A DNA stretch of 64,000 nt from Eretmocerus hayati (GCA_029851415.1 CM056742.1:81892748-81956747); one strand, 5' to 3'. Positions 50,849 through 62,851 are shown, numbered from the stretch's first letter. Notes: generated from the sequence alone by a model not told the origin. Translations and numbers: made by a program.

Positions 50849-52868
50849 TTTAGCAAGCCAGCCAGGTCATTCACATACAAGCTGAAGAGGAGAGGCCCAA
50901 GGACGGACCCCTGTGGGACACTCAGATTGGTTTCGAGCCAATCAGATTCGCCTACTTTAGAAGTGATTTGTTGGGTGCGATCCTGTAAATATGATTTTAT
51001 CCACAGGAGCGCCGATCTTGAGGAGCCAAGATGTCGTAGCTTCCTCAACAGCTTGGATGGTGAGATTATGTCAAAAGCTTTGCTAAAATCGAATAGTAGG
51101 AGCAGAGTGATCTTCTTCCTGTCTATACCTACTCTGATGTCATCGGTCAATTTCAACAAAGCTGTCTGGGTGCTATGGTGTTGCCTAAAACCAGTCTGGA
51201 AGCGATCAAGAAGTTTCTCTACTTTGAAATACTCCGTGATTTGGTGATGTGCAATTTTTTCCAGAACCTTGGAGAGAAAGCACAGCAGTGCTATAGGACG
51301 GAAGTCCAAGACCGTTGATGGAGCAGCAGTCTTCTTTAATGCAATCAGCTGCGCTTGCTTCCAAGCCTCAGGAAAAATGCCATGAGCGAAAGAGGAGTTG
51401 AAAATATGTACAATAAGATCATCAATGACCGGAAGAGCCTTCGCGATCACGCTCTGGGGTATTCCATCCGCTCCACGGGCCTGTGAGGAGAAATGTTTGA
51501 TAGCAAGGACTACATCACTAAAATTTGTGGGCTTAAATTCAAACCCCTCCTCCGGTGCCGAGTCAGTATCGTCCATTGCTTCATTAATATTTTCGTGGGG
51601 CGAAACGGGAATTCCCGCAAAGTGTGCGTTCAACTCATCCGGTGTGAAGCCATGAAGTTCCTCCTCTTTGCTCTTAGGCAAGAGGCCGAGATTGCGCATC
51701 TCTTTCCAAATGTTCTTCTTCTGATCAAGAGCGTCTGACAAATGGGTTTGAATGAAGGAGTTATGCTCTTGTTCAATGCGCAAGTCGACCTCTTCGCTAA
51801 GCCGAAAGTATTCATTTTGACGCTCAGGACGCTTGCGCTGGTTACGTTGAATCCGTTCTCAGCGCCTGCGCGTCACGTCTCGCTTATTCATGAGTACTCT
51901 CAGCTCAGGACCAATCCAAGGAGCATCATCTTTACGCGGATGAATAGTTTTTTCAGGTGCTAATTCATCTATAACGGTATGTAAATTTTCATTCAAGCAG
52001 TGAATTGCATCTTCCAAACTGGTTTCAGCATTTTCGAGAGCTGTCCAGTCTTAGCGAAGCAATCGGTCATTCAATATCTCCGGAGTGATGTTTCGAAAAT
52101 CCCTGTAGGTTAAGGAATTTCTTGGCGGAGTGGGTGTAAAGACGTTGATGGTGACGTCAATGACCGATTGCCTGCCGAAACTGGGCAGGAGTCTCTTTTG
52201 AAAGTCAGTAATGATGTCATTGTCATCTACATAAATGTGATCGATCCATGTATGAGATGTATTGGGGGTGTGTTGGTGAGTCGGACCATGCTGCACTATC
52301 TGCAAGGCAAGTTCTTCTGTCAGTGCAGTCAGTGTCTTGGTGTCGGGATGAGCAGTGTCTAACAAATTCGCGTTCAGATCACCCATTATAAATTTATGAC
52401 TGTAGTCGCCACACAGCCGGCGTAACGAGCCAAACAGCCCGTCATCCTTCTGCATAGCAATTTTTGGGGGTCTGTAGATTACTACGACTAATATTGGCGG
52501 GGAGTTACCTTGTTGTATGCTACAGAAGAGAAATTCAGGCATGCCAGGTTTCCTTGGTCCAAAAGTATTTGACGAAATCAACCTCTCAACTTTGAAGTCA
52601 TTGCGCACGTATAAGTCAACCATACCACCTTCTCTGTTGCGATCCTGCCGCAACAATGAAAAACCTCCCCCCAATGAAGAATCTGAACGAGATTGTCATC
52701 CACAAACTCATCTAGCTTCGACTCAGCCACCCCAAATAGATGGTGGGAGGGATCGTTAGCAACGAGCAAGCGTAGATGCTCAATCTTATCTGTCAGAGAA
52801 TTAAGGTTGATGGATCTCGCTTTCAAGGAACTGCCCATCCCTCGTCGCTCTTCAGCAGCCGTATCTAG
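50849..52868 (-). pseudogene. Family A copy 3 ORF2, truncated and broken
   Basis: The endonuclease region has A-E-S-K-L-D-E, a frameshift near 52680 (L-V-Q-I then shifted), V-V-I-Y-R-P-P, M-G-D-L-N-A-N and V-I-D-V-T-I-N-V-F. A stop near 52051 interrupts the linker, and a further frameshift precedes 51783. The RT part has G-A-D-G-I-P-Q, F-D-F-S-K-A-F-D-I, and motif B V-P-Q-G-S-V-L-G-P-L-L-F as the last block. The YADD motif and thumb are deleted. It runs in frame from ORF1, because the usual TGA is CGA here (52869-52871). Confidence 0.82.
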
Positions 52869-54795
52869 TCGAGGAGTCTTCGCTGATTCTGCCGCCGAAA
52901 CTCTACTCTGTTCCGGAACGGTAGTGTAGCTCTGGGTGTTATTAGAGGATGCACGAGCTTGTTCTGGAGCACTTCGACAGGCCGTTTGAATGACCTGCAG
53001 ATCAGCGAGAGATTCGAACGTATCCGCTCGCTCACCATTTTTCCGTCTAACCCAGAAACGTCCGCCAATGTGCCAGACGTATTTTAAACCCAAACCGCGT
53101 GCAATCGACCTCAAGCGTATGTATTCTTCGTATTCCTCACGGGGGAGCATCTCATTTATGAAGATTTTACGGTCCGGCGCATGAGCTTTCGTATCTGGGT
53201 CGAGTGAGTCAGGCTGGATATTGTTAGCCGTGAAATAATTATTGGTGATTGAACGTTTAGCCCGAATCACTTTTCCGACTAGTCGACTACTGGAGAGTTG
53301 GACTATGCACGATGGGAGAGTGCGCGGGATAGCAGCTGGGGCTCGGGGAGATGGAACCGAGTCGCAAATACCTGTTGGAGGCTTCTTCGCAGACGCACGC
53401 CCTGTTTGCAGAACTTGGACATCAGCAATGTCTGCCCTCTCCAGTGAGGGGAGTACGGACTTGAGCACTGCGTAGGCAATATCAAATAGCTGTATCGGCG
53501 AGGCCTTAGAATTTTCTTTTAAAATACCATCAATAGTCAATTTACAGCGCTCAAGACCGTCACTGCCGTGTCCCCGTCCTTGCTCCTCAGCGTGTGAATG
53601 AGGGAACTTGTCCATCCTAGGTGGAATAATAGGAATCGAAGATTGATGTGTCAATTCGACATCACTATTCTCAATTCTTCTACATCCGCTATCTCGCTGA
53701 CTACTCTCACGACCTGTTAATAGCTCAGTCAGAGTGGAAAACTGGCTTTTCATGGTAGAATTCTGCTCCAGAAGAAGCTGGCGATCCAAGTGGAGCTCCT
53801 CCAGCTGGAAGCTTTGCTTCTCTATGAGTCTCTCGAGAGAGGATACACGTGCCAATGGGTGATCATCCACCTCGTTCACTGCTGGCGTGAGAGGTGGAGA
53901 GGAAATGGCAACGTTTTGTCGCCTCACGAGAGATTTTATTTCGTCAAGCTCGTTCTGGAGTAGAGCATATTGATCATAAAAGAGGTCGAGAGTAGTCTGC
54001 GCTATGAGTACCCATTCGGTGTCAGGAGAATCCATCGCCGTCGAAGATGGTGATGTTTTGTCATTCCGAGACGTTGAGGCTGTTGCTCTCCGTCGACCCT
54101 ACAACGTGGCCATGAGGTGTCGGAGTTTTCGAGATGGGGCTGTTGCTCTTCATTGGCCCGACAGCGTCGCCAAGAGGAGGTGTAGTGAGTAGTGACTGGA
54201 TGGTAGTGGTGGGCCGCGCATCTGTTTGCTGCTTTTGAATATTCACGGGCTCTATACCGGTGGACTGGTGGGAGGTGGCACCACATGACGGAGACGAAGC
54301 AGCAGGCGATAGAGTACCCCCCGCTAGCGCAAGCTGTAGACTCCCGGAGTTGAATAGAGAGGCATTGGTGGTAGGGGGCTTTGCGCTGCGGCCCGCGGCG
54401 GTGGTATGCGGAGCGGGGGGAGATAGTGCTGATGCAGCATGCGAGCTGAGCCGTGTGTGTGAGATGGGCTGATTACTCACATGTCTATGCGAGCTAGTAT
54501 TCTCCTTCTTTTTCTCTCTGACTGTTTGCGTGCTGAGGCGAGAAGTCGAAGTCATCTGCTTCGATGCACTTGATGATAATTGCGCGGCTGGAATTTTGCT
54601 CACTTGCAGACATTTTTCACATGTCACTGCTCCTTGAGATGATTTCGAGCACTTGACATGTGCTGATCTTTTGCAAATGCCGCATCCTCTGCAGCCCGCG
54701 CGTAAGGTGTTGTTGCAGACGCAGCAGGTGTTGTAGCAGACAGCAAGACAGCGAAGGTGGCCAGCGTAGCAGACGACCTCCGAGCATGCACACAA
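52869..54795 (-). pseudogene. Family A copy 3 ORF1, one frameshift
   Basis: The finger region (C-C-V-C-N, C-G-I-C-K, H-V-K-C, C-E-K-C) and a Ser/Thr/Pro-rich linker occupy 54795-54061. After a frameshift near 54040 come the coiled coil (L-Q-N-E-L-D-E-I-K-S-L, S-S-L-E-R-L-I-E-K-Q) and the C-terminal domain (P-S-C-I-V-Q-L-S-S-S-R-L, R-K-I-F-I-N-E-M-L-P-R, F-W-V-R-R-K-N-G-E-R). The frame then reads through the ORF1-ORF2 boundary because of a stop-to-Arg change, giving a long fused frame. Confidence 0.82.
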
Positions 54796-55022
54796 AGCTC
54801 ACTTTCGGCGCCAGGCACTGCCAACTCGATTTTGTTGTTGGAGTTGCAGAATTGGAATGATTCCTCCCAGGCTCAATCAGGAACCATGCAGTGATGCTCC
54901 AGTGGTATGAGCCTGCAGGAGGAAGTCCAATCTGCAAAAAGTGCGACTCGGGACGACGTTTTGATGGTCAAAGAGATGTTCAAGCACGGAGCGATGTTAG
55001 ATGCGTGTGGAAACACTTACCG

Positions 55023-55026
<4 letters not shown>

Positions 55027-55064
<38 letters not shown>
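55027..55064. repeat. (GA)n between family A copies 3 and 4
   Basis: A pure GA run. The 5' end of copy 3 lies on the left, and the (TGAT)n-type 3' tail of copy 4 lies on the right. Confidence 0.95.
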
Positions 55065-55068
<4 letters not shown>

Positions 55069-55435
55069 ATTGATTGATTGATATCCTTTATTTGCTCAGA
55101 GGCAAAAATTAAAAATTCTGTTACATACGGTACATATGTCACTCATAATAAATATATATCACATTCATGAAATTTGTCGTTTTGGTCAAGACATTGTATT
55201 ATCACATCAAGTGACTAGTCATTTTGAAGCACTGCGAGGTGCGTAGAAAGTCAAATTACACTATTTCTTATACAGGTGAAGATAGCAAAAAAGGAGCAAG
55301 AGAATATAAAACATTTTTGTACATATAAAAGGACAGTGGGCTCGGAAAATTATCACAGATGTTTCAGTCAATGGCGGGAAGGCCACGCATAACTAAGTTA
55401 TAATTAAAAGCCTAATCGGAAAGAGCCCAAGCCTA

Positions 55436-58400
55436 TCAGAGGTTAAAGTATTGTTTGTTATCCACATCAATCCTCTGGGATGGTTGTGATAAGAAAAACT
55501 CTTTCAAAGCTTCTTTGGAAAATGAGATCTTCTGAATTTGCTGAATGCCTGAAGGGAGAAAATTCCAGAAGTGAGCGCATTGAACTTGGAAAGATCTTCT
55601 TCCATATTCAAGTCTCACTTTGGGGACTTTGAGTTCCTGCTCTTGTGCATCTCCCCGCACGAGGCGCTCGGATTGGTGCCTGACTAACATTGCAGACAGG
55701 TAAACAGGTTCCCTCATGTGCATGATCTTATACATGATAATGACTGCAAAGTAAATTCGCCGCGAATCAGTACGCAGCCAATCCAAGTTTTCCCTGAACG
55801 GAGTGATGTGCTCGTCTCTCCTAGGATCAAAAATGTATCTCACAAATGAGTTGTTTAGTCTTTGTAGCCGTTGCCACTGTTCGTCTGTGGCGTCAAGATA
55901 CACGACCGTACAATAGTCTAGATGGGGTTGTACTAACGCCTCGACCAGTCGAACTCGGAGAGTCCCGGTGATGCATGCCCTGAAAAACCGCAAACCGTAC
56001 AGACCCCTGTCGACTTTCTTCGTCACTTGATTTATTTGCGGTTTCCACGATAATTCGCTGTCTAATACAACACCAAGACTCACGACTGTGTCACTGAAAG
56101 GAACGAAAACTCCATCCTGTATCTCAACACCTGGCAAATCCATCCTTTTCAGATCCTAGATATTCCTCTCGGAAGAGAAAAAGATTGCCTTGGTTTTCCC
56201 AGCGTTGAGACGCAGGCCGGAGCCCATAGCCCAATCACCAACCAGTCGTCCGATTTCTCCCAGTCGAGCAATGCCCTCCCTGATCTTATTTTTCTCGATT
56301 TGGAGATAAATTTGGAGGTCATCAGCGTAAAAGAGATGATCTACCGACTTTCCGTTCAGTAGCCCAGGCAAGTCATTGACGTACAAACTAAAGAGTAAGG
56401 GCCCGAGAACAGAACCCTGCGGAACACCCAGATTGGTTGCGAGCCAATCAGATTTACCATTCTTGGAGGTGACTAGCTGGGTGCGACCTTGTAAATATGA
56501 TTTGATCCACAGGAGTGCCGAACGCGTGAAACCAAGTTGTCGCAGTTTACTCAGAAGTTTTGTTGGTGATATCGTGTCAAAGGCTTTGCTGAAGTCGAAG
56601 AGTAGTAAAAGGGTGATCTTCTTCCTATCTATACCTAGTCTGATGTCATCAGTCAATTTCAGCAAAACTGTCTGGGTACTGTGGTGTTATCTGAAACCAG
56701 CCTGGAAGCCATCTAATGATTTTTCTTTCTTCAAGTACTCCGTGATTTGGTCGTGTGCAATCTTTTCGAGAACCTTGGAAAGGAAGCACAAGAGCGCAAT
56801 GGGACGGAAGTCCGAGACTGATGATGGAGCTACAGTCTTTTTTAGCGCAATCAGCTGTGCTTGCTTCCAAGTCTCAGGAAAGATGCTGTGAGCGAAAGAG
56901 GAGTTGGAAATATGTACAATAAGATCACCAATCGCCAGGAGAGTTTTCGCGATCACGCTTTGAGGGATTCCATCTACCCCGCGAGCCTGTTAGGAGAAAT
57001 GTTTTATGGCAAGGACTACTTCATTCAAATTGGTTGGCTTGAATTCGAAACCCTCCTCTGGAGCCCCCATTACATCGTCCATTGCTTCTTCTATATTCTC
57101 GCGAGGTGAGACAGAGACTCCCGCAAAGTGAGCGTTCAACTCGTCCGGGGTGAAGCCGTGAAGCTCCTCCTCTTTGCTCTTGGGCAAGAGGCCGAGGTTA
57201 CGCATTTCCTTCCAAATGTTTTTATGTTGATCAAGAGCGTCGGAAAGGTGACTTTGAATGAAGGAATTTCGCTCTTTCTCAATACGCACGTCGACCTCTC
57301 CACTGAGCCGGAAGAACTCATTCTGAAGATCAGAACACTTGCGCTGGTTGCATTGGTTTCGCTCCCAGCGCCTACGTGTTGCATCTCGCTTCTTAATGAG
57401 TCCTTTCAGCTCGGGACCAATCCAAGGAGCGTCGCCTTTACGAGGGCAAATCGTTTTTTCAGGCGCGAGTTCATCTAATACAACTTTCAAGTTTTCATCG
57501 AGGCAATTAATCGCATCTTCCAAACTAGTTTCAGCATTGTTGAGCGCTGTCCAGTCACAGCGAAGCAGGCGATCATTCAACTGCTCCGGAGTGATGTTAC
57601 GGAAATCCCTGTATGTGAAGGAATTTTTAGGCGGAGCAGGAGTGAAGACGTTGATGGTGACGTCGATGACCGCGTGCTTGCCGAAACTGGGCAGTAGTCT
57701 GTTTTGTAAGTCGGTGACGGTATCGTTTTCATCTACGTACACTCACCGGACATAAATTCTGTGCAAATCTGAAAAAGTTTCCTTGTCCTTTAGCTCCTGG
57801 TTAAAATTCTGGGATTAGATTCCAATCCCGTAGGTATAAGGATGAAATTACGAGTATGAAGACCCCACATACGGCATGATTCAGATTGAAACAACAGTTC
57901 AGGCACAAAAAGCTTTTCCAGATTTGCACAGAATTTTTGTCCGGTGAGTGTACATATGGTCGATCCATTTATGAGACACATTGGGGTTGTGTTGATGAGT
58001 CGCACGGTGCTGCACGATCTGAAGGGACAGTTCTTCGGTCAGTGCGGTCAATGTCTTTGTGTCAGAGTGAGCCGTGTCCAACAAGTCTGCGTTCAGATCC
58101 CCCATAATAACACACAGTCGGCGTAATGAGTATAAAGCCCATCATCCTTCTGCATGGCAACCTTTGGAGGTCTATAAATCACACCTACTAGAATCGATGG
58201 CGAGTTAACCTGCTGTACGCTGCAAAACAAATACTCGGGGATGCCAGGACACCCCGGATCAAAAGTATTAGACGAGGCAAGCCTCTCCACTTTGAAATCA
58301 TTACGCACATACAGAGCAACCCCGCCACCGTTTCTGTTACGATCTTGCCGTAACAGCGAATAACCTGGGACCTGAACAAGACTGTCATCCACAAACTCAT

Positions 58401-58557
58401 CGAGCCACGACTCAGCTACCCCGAAAAGATGGTAGGAGGGGTCGGCAGCGACGAGCAGGCGCAGGTGCTCAATCTTATCTGTTAAGGAGTTGAGGTTGAT
58501 GAACCCCGCCTTTAAGGAACTACCACTCCCTTTTGACTCTCCGGCAGCCGTATTTAG
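55436..58557 (-). pseudogene. Family A copy 4 ORF2: endonuclease and RT, broken by stops and MITE
   Basis: It follows ORF1 in frame across a TGA. The endonuclease shows A-E-S-W-L-D-E, G-G-G-V-A-L-Y-V-R, V-I-Y-R-P-P and M-G-D-L-N-A-D. It is interrupted by a ~15-base deletion near 58110 and by the MITE at 57740-57950, then resumes with D-E-N-D-T-V-T-D. The RT has G-V-D-G-I-P-Q, F-D-F-S-K-A-F-D-T-I, G-V-P-Q-G-S-V-L-G-P and F-Y-A-D-D-L-Q-I-Y, with stops near 56990, 56687 and 56156. The C-terminal part 56143-55436 is open. Confidence 0.85.
57740..57950. mobile_element. 211-bp Tc1/mariner-type MITE
   Basis: Terminal inverted repeats of ~42 bp (CACTCACCGGACA at the left end and TGTCCGGTGAGTG at the right) are flanked by TA on each side (57738-57739 and 57951-57952). 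Removing the element plus one TA restores the uninterrupted family A text seen in copies 1 and 3. There is no coding capacity. Confidence 0.93.
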
Positions 58558-58563
58558 TCAGGG
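58558..58563 (-). promoter_or_regulatory. Candidate stop-codon readthrough site, UGA then CUA context
   Basis: The minus-strand codons are CCC TGA CTA AAT, and ORF2 continues in the same frame. Copy 1 has TGA CTG at the same place (27296-27298). TGA followed by CTA is a well-known leaky stop context in several viruses and insect genes. Confidence 0.5.
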
Positions 58564-60349
58564 AGTCCCCGCTGATGCTGCTGTAGAATCTGTAACCTGG
58601 TCTGGAACGGTTGGACTGTTCGGGCTACTGTCCGATGACTCATGATTTGGTCTTGGGGCTGTTCGACACGCCGTTTGAATGACATGCAGTTCAGTGAGGG
58701 ACTCGAACGCATGCGCTCTCTCGCCATTTTTACGCCTGACCCAAAAGCGTCCACCGCTGTGCCGAACATATTTGAAGCCTAGACCTCGTGCAAGTGGCCT
58801 CAGCTGAATATATTCCTTGTATTTGTCACGAGGTAGCATTTCATTGATGTAAATCTTTCGGTCCGGCACATGGGCTTTCGCTTCAGGGTCAAGCAATGTG
58901 GGCTCGATGTTATGAGTTGTGGAATAATTGTTGGCAATCGAGCGCTTGGCTCTAATCACCTCCCTGACTAGACGACTGCACGAGAGTTGGACTACGCAGG
59001 ATGGAACAGAACGTGAGCGGATGACCGAGGCTCGGGGCGATGAATCGGGTGATCTGTAGTTACGTTTCGGACTCGTCCTTCCGGACACGTGCCCGGGCTG
59101 CAGAACACGAACATCAGAAATGTTCTCCCTCTCCAGCGAGGGAAGAATGGACTTGAGTACTGCGAAGGAAATATTACGTACCTCATCCTCCGAGGCAGTA
59201 GAGTCTTTTTCCAAAGCACCAGTGATAATTAGTTGGCTGCACTCAAGACCTTCACCCCTGAGTTCAGTGCTCCGCCGCCCAGCACGTGAATGGTTAGAAA
59301 AATCCGTTCGAACTTGAGGATCTGGCCCGGAGGATTGATGTGGAAGCTCAGGAACGGAAGACTTAATTTCATTACTAACATTAGATTTTCGCAGAGTGCC
59401 CTGGTCGTCTTTCAAAAGATCAGTCAGATGTGAGATCTGGCTTTTCATCAACGTATTTTCCTCAAGAAGCAGCTCACGATCTAGGCGAAACTCCTCCAGC
59501 TTGGAGTTTTGCTTCTCTATGAGTTCCTCCAGAGACGACATGCGCGCTATCAGTTGAGCACTCTTCGCACTCACTGCTGGTGTGGGTGGCGGAGAGGAGA
59601 TGGCAGCCTCACGTCGGTTTAAGAGGGACATTATTTCGTCGAGCCGGTTCTGAGTTAAGTCATTTCGTTGGAAAAAGAGATCCAGAGTACTCTGCGAAAT
59701 CAAAACCCACTTATCTCTAAGAATTCCCGGTGCTGGCGTTGTTGCTGGAGTGGTTGGCTGGACTGGTGTTCTGTCGTTCCCGTCTTGGGATATCCCACGA
59801 CCATCCTCAGAAGATGTTGATAAGAGTAATGGCTGGGATGCGCCGATGGCTTCTGTTTGAATTTGCGCGCCACGAGCGGTAAGCGCTGAGGTGCTGCCAC
59901 CGCTGCCAGTTGGTGGTGCAGCAGACGACATCCGCTGTTCATCGGTCCTCCCGACGAGAGTAGAGCCACTGGTGGTAGGGGGCTTCTCGCCGCGGCCGGT
60001 GGTAATGGTGTGCGGGGCAGGGGGAGATGTCCCCACCTTGCTGCGAGAGCTGAGCCGAGTCTGTGTAGTGGTAGACAAGCCACTCACACTAGTGCGCAAG
60101 CCGGTATTCTCCATCTCTCTCTCTGACGTGCTTCGTAGTGCTGCGCCGAGCAGACGAAGCCGTCTGCTTAATGGCGCCCGGCGTCGCTATTTTGTATGGT
60201 TCTCTGCTCACCTCGTGACACGCTATGCAAAACCACTTGTTGTTCGATGTTTTTGAACATTTTGTGTGGACGAACCGTTTGCAGGTGCTGCATTGCTTGC
60301 TGCCATGACGCAGGTTGGTGTTGCATATGTGGCAGATGGTGTCGCCCAT
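58558..60349 (-). pseudogene. Family A copy 4 ORF1, one frameshift in a GA run
   Basis: The finger (I-C-H-I-C-N, C-S-T-C-K, H-T-K-C, C-I-A-C-H) starts M-G-D-T at 60349. A short (GA) run near 60110 carries a frameshift. After it, 518 codons are open: a Ser/Thr/Pro-rich linker, coiled coil (I-A-R-M-S-S-L-E-E-L-I-E-K-Q), and the C-terminal domain (P-S-C-V-V-Q-L-S-C-S-R-L, R-K-I-Y-I-N-E-M-L-P-R, F-W-V-R-R-K-N-G-E-R). It ends at TGA 58558-58560 followed by CTA. Confidence 0.83.
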
Positions 60350-60713
60350 CGCGTGACAGCATACAGCAGCAGTACAGGTGTATAGTTAGCGTGGAGCAGA
60401 CGACGATCGCCGGGCATGCGCAGGATGGTTGGTGTCGGCGCCAAGAACTGCCGACTGGATGTTATTGTCGAATTGCAGAATTTGGAATAATTCCTCTCAG
60501 GCTCTGATTGGAGCCATGCAGTGTTGCTCCAAAGGTATAAGCCTGCTAGAGGAAGTCCAATCTGCGAAAATATGCCCCTCGGGACAATGTTTTGTCGGTG
60601 AGAAAAGACATTCAAGACGGAGCGATGTAGAGAGCGTGTGGTTGTACTCACCGGCAGAGAGAGAGCTTGTACTCACCGGCAGAGAGAGAGCCCGGCAGAG
60701 AGAGAGGGAGAGA

Positions 60714-61147
60714 GAAACAGATGAGGTCCAAATGGTTCCAGGAGGGATATGATGGACTGAAGAGGGGAGGAAGAAGAGAGAAGATCGAAGAAAGAAGAAA
60801 GAAGAATGAAGAGATGGAAGAAGATCGAAGGAGGAGAAACAACACCTGCGAGTCGTGAGAAGAGGGACGCTCGATCCTGAGCGCGAGACGCCACCGATCC
60901 TGAAGTAATGCTCACGCGGTGCCGGGTCCGGATTGGTAAGTTGGTGGATCTCTCCCTTGTCCGATGGCCAGCGCCAAAGGGGAAGGGAGAGAGGGTTTAT
61001 CTGGTACGGATAGCCGCATCGATGCGGAATCCAGCCCGGAAGCCTTGAGAAGTATCGGCCAGGCGTAATTGTCCGTCCGGAACCTCTCTGTGGCTACGTC
61101 GCAGCGTATTCACCCTACAACCACCTGAAAAAAAAAAAAAAAAAAAA
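60714..61147 (+). mobile_element. R1L 3' UTR fragment, 5'-truncated
   Basis: It starts inside a GA-rich run with AAACAGATGAGGTCC, matching the R1L 3' UTR (AAACAGAAGAGGCCC). It runs through the GCTCACGCGGTGCCGGG block to ACAACCACCTG plus poly-A (61129-61147), then (GA)n. It is a third 3' UTR variant, sharing the CTTGAGAAGTATCGG text with the fragment at 38.6 kb. Confidence 0.88.
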
Positions 61148-61184
61148 GAGAGGGAGAGAGAGAGAGAGGGAGGGAGAGAGAGAG
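61148..61184. repeat. GA-rich tract between R1L and element D
   Basis: (GA)n with GGG interruptions. The R1L poly-A lies on the left and the (ATTAG)n tail of element D on the right, a second 3'-to-3' meeting. Confidence 0.93.
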
Positions 61185-62847
61185 ATTAGATTAGATTTGT
61201 TTATTTAATGGTACCTTGGGGTATTACCCTATATGGTACAGGTAGCAAGATTCATTTGACATAAAAATATAAAATGCTTTAGTATAAAATGAATAGTTGA
61301 AGATGATAAAAACACTTATGAATTGTATCGATGCTTATGAATTACAACAATATCCTAGAATTACAATATTTGATTGAAATTGGTAGAAAATTATCAAATT
61401 ACAGAAATACGAGATGAATGAATGAACGACAGTGTAGTTGGTATGCGATGAACATATTCATGCAATACTTTGACGTTCTTGAAATGTAATTTTCAAATAA
61501 TTTGGCCAGGAAGAAAATTGCAAAGCTAGCTTCCCAGAGAATCCATTTTCTAATCGTGAGAGCAGTAGGAAATCAATGTCAGAAACTTGCCGAGTAGAGT
61601 AACGTAGCTTATTGAGGTACTGAACTGTTCAACAGTACACATTATGCTGGAATTCAATGTTCTCAAGTTCAGGCTCTAAAAAAATTGGCACCAGCGGGTC
61701 AGTTTTTGAAACTTTCATGCAAACAGTGAGATTTTCCACCACTGGTTTCGGTATTCTCAGTCTAACACTCAGAAGATGAGCCTTCTTGATCAAATTGTGA
61801 CCATCTTCTGGCCATAGCGGGCTGCAATAAATTTCAGAGTCGTCATCATGCCCAAAGATATCTCTAATAGATTTCTTCTTCAATTCTGATGAATTTGCAA
61901 TGAATTTATCTCGATATATGTTTGATGAAAATTGTATTACAATTGATTGAGGATCTAAGCCTCTCGTTTTCGAAGAACTTGATTTCGTTGGAACTGATGA
62001 ATACATATTGCGAAAACGAGGACCTCTCCACTCTCTAAAATTCACTACAAAGTTCTGCAAATCGGGTACTTCTATGGCCTCAAAAACTTTACTTACAATC
62101 TCATTTTTCGAGAGACTTAGGTTACGAGGAATGTTCGTCAGAATTACCTCAGCAGAGTCAACTAATGTTGACTGATTAGAGACCTGAGAAAGCTGATCAC
62201 GGATTTGAGAGACATCTTTTTCAATTGCAGCAATACGCTTTCCTATTCTATTCTCAAGTTCGTTCAATTTGGAAAAGAGTCTTTCTTGAGTAGCGTCAAA
62301 ATGAGCAAGGAAAATTTTGGAATAAGGTGGCATTTCAATTAGTTGACCAGCAATCTCTGATTCGCATGTTATATACGAAGTCACTTGATCTTGTTCAGAG
62401 GAACTCACTGTGAATAAATTTGGAGCCATGATTTGATACAAGAATGGAACAGCTGTCAGTTCTCTCAGGCGTCTGCTAGCGACGATCAGGCAGCTCACTG
62501 AGGCAAAACACTTGAGGTCGGAACAAGTTTGAATTAGGCTTTAACAGAGTTGATAATGTAGAAATCTGCTACAAAATTGCTGCCATCTAGCGTCAGACAA
62601 TAGAAGTTGTTCAAAGATTGAGTGAAGCTTCGGCCATCCAATCTCCTAACCTCAAACCCAGAAACGTATTGATGGAAAAAGTAGATGAATTTCGCAAGAT
62701 ACGTAGGTTTACAACGAATTATGAATCCAACGAATCCTTGCAAAGATTTGGCGTGCAAGAGTCTGTAAAAGAAAAGCCCGTAGGCAACTTGCGGCAGAAA
62801 AAGTGACGATATGGAGAGAGACACTTGAGAATACGTGTGATAAGACT

Positions 62848-62851
<4 letters not shown>
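61185..62851 (-). mobile_element. Element D: CR1/L2-like unit with ORF1 only
   Basis: On the minus strand it runs from GGTGAGTCTTATC at the TC tract (62851) through ORF1 to a 3' end with AATAAAC and a (TAATC)n-type tail at 61185. At ~1.67 kb it has no endonuclease or reverse transcriptase. A ~50-codon coding-like remnant near 61590-61440 may be the last part of an ORF. It is likely an internal-deletion, non-autonomous derivative. Confidence 0.7.
61629..62498 (-). CDS. Element D ORF1 protein (coiled coil, RNA binding)
   Basis: About 289 open codons; a better start may be the Met in M-A-P-N-L-F (near 62430). A heptad coiled coil occupies the middle (F-S-K-L-N-E-L-E-N-R-I-G-K-R-I-A-A-I-E-K-D). 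An RRM-like stretch (V-I-L-T-N-I-P-R-N-L) and a C-terminal domain (I-Y-C-S-P-L-W-P, T-V-C-M-K-V) follow. The latter matches the family B ORF1 blocks (V-F-I-T-P-L-W-P, V-V-C-M-R-K). There is no zinc finger at the N-terminus, unlike families A and B. The intact frame suggests it has been kept for use or is recent. Confidence 0.7.
   Translation of the reverse strand: MSCLIVASRRLRELTAVPFLYQIMAPNLFTVSSSEQDQVTSYITCESEIAGQLIEMPPYSKIFLAHFDATQERLFSKLNELENRIGKRIAAIEKDVSQIRDQLSQVSNQSTLVDSAEVILTNIPRNLSLSKNEIVSKVFEAIEVPDLQNFVVNFREWRGPRFRNMYSSVPTKSSSSKTRGLDPQSIVIQFSSNIYRDKFIANSSELKKKSIRDIFGHDDDSEIYCSPLWPEDGHNLIKKAHLLSVRLRIPKPVVENLTVCMKVSKTDPLVPIFLEPELENIEFQHNVYC

Larger units (their letters stand above)
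50849..55026 (-). mobile_element. Family A copy 3, 3' part deleted
   Basis: On the minus strand it runs from a single 5' terminal repeat at the GA tract (55026) through ORF1 and ORF2. It stops in the RT right after motif B (N-D-L-A-G-L-L), 4 bp before the ATG of the DDE/SWIM gene. Loss of the 3' end is not how target-primed insertion truncates, so a later deletion or recombination is likely. Confidence 0.85.
55065..60713 (-). mobile_element. Family A copy 4, full length with MITE insertion
   Basis: On the minus strand: 5' repeats (60645-60713), ORF1, an in-frame TGA, ORF2, a 3' UTR of ~370 bp, AATAAAGG and an (ATCA)n tail at 55065-55082 into (TC)n. A 211-bp MITE splits the endonuclease. Its ORF1 finger differs from copies 1 and 3, so it is a distinct subfamily. 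Confidence 0.88.
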
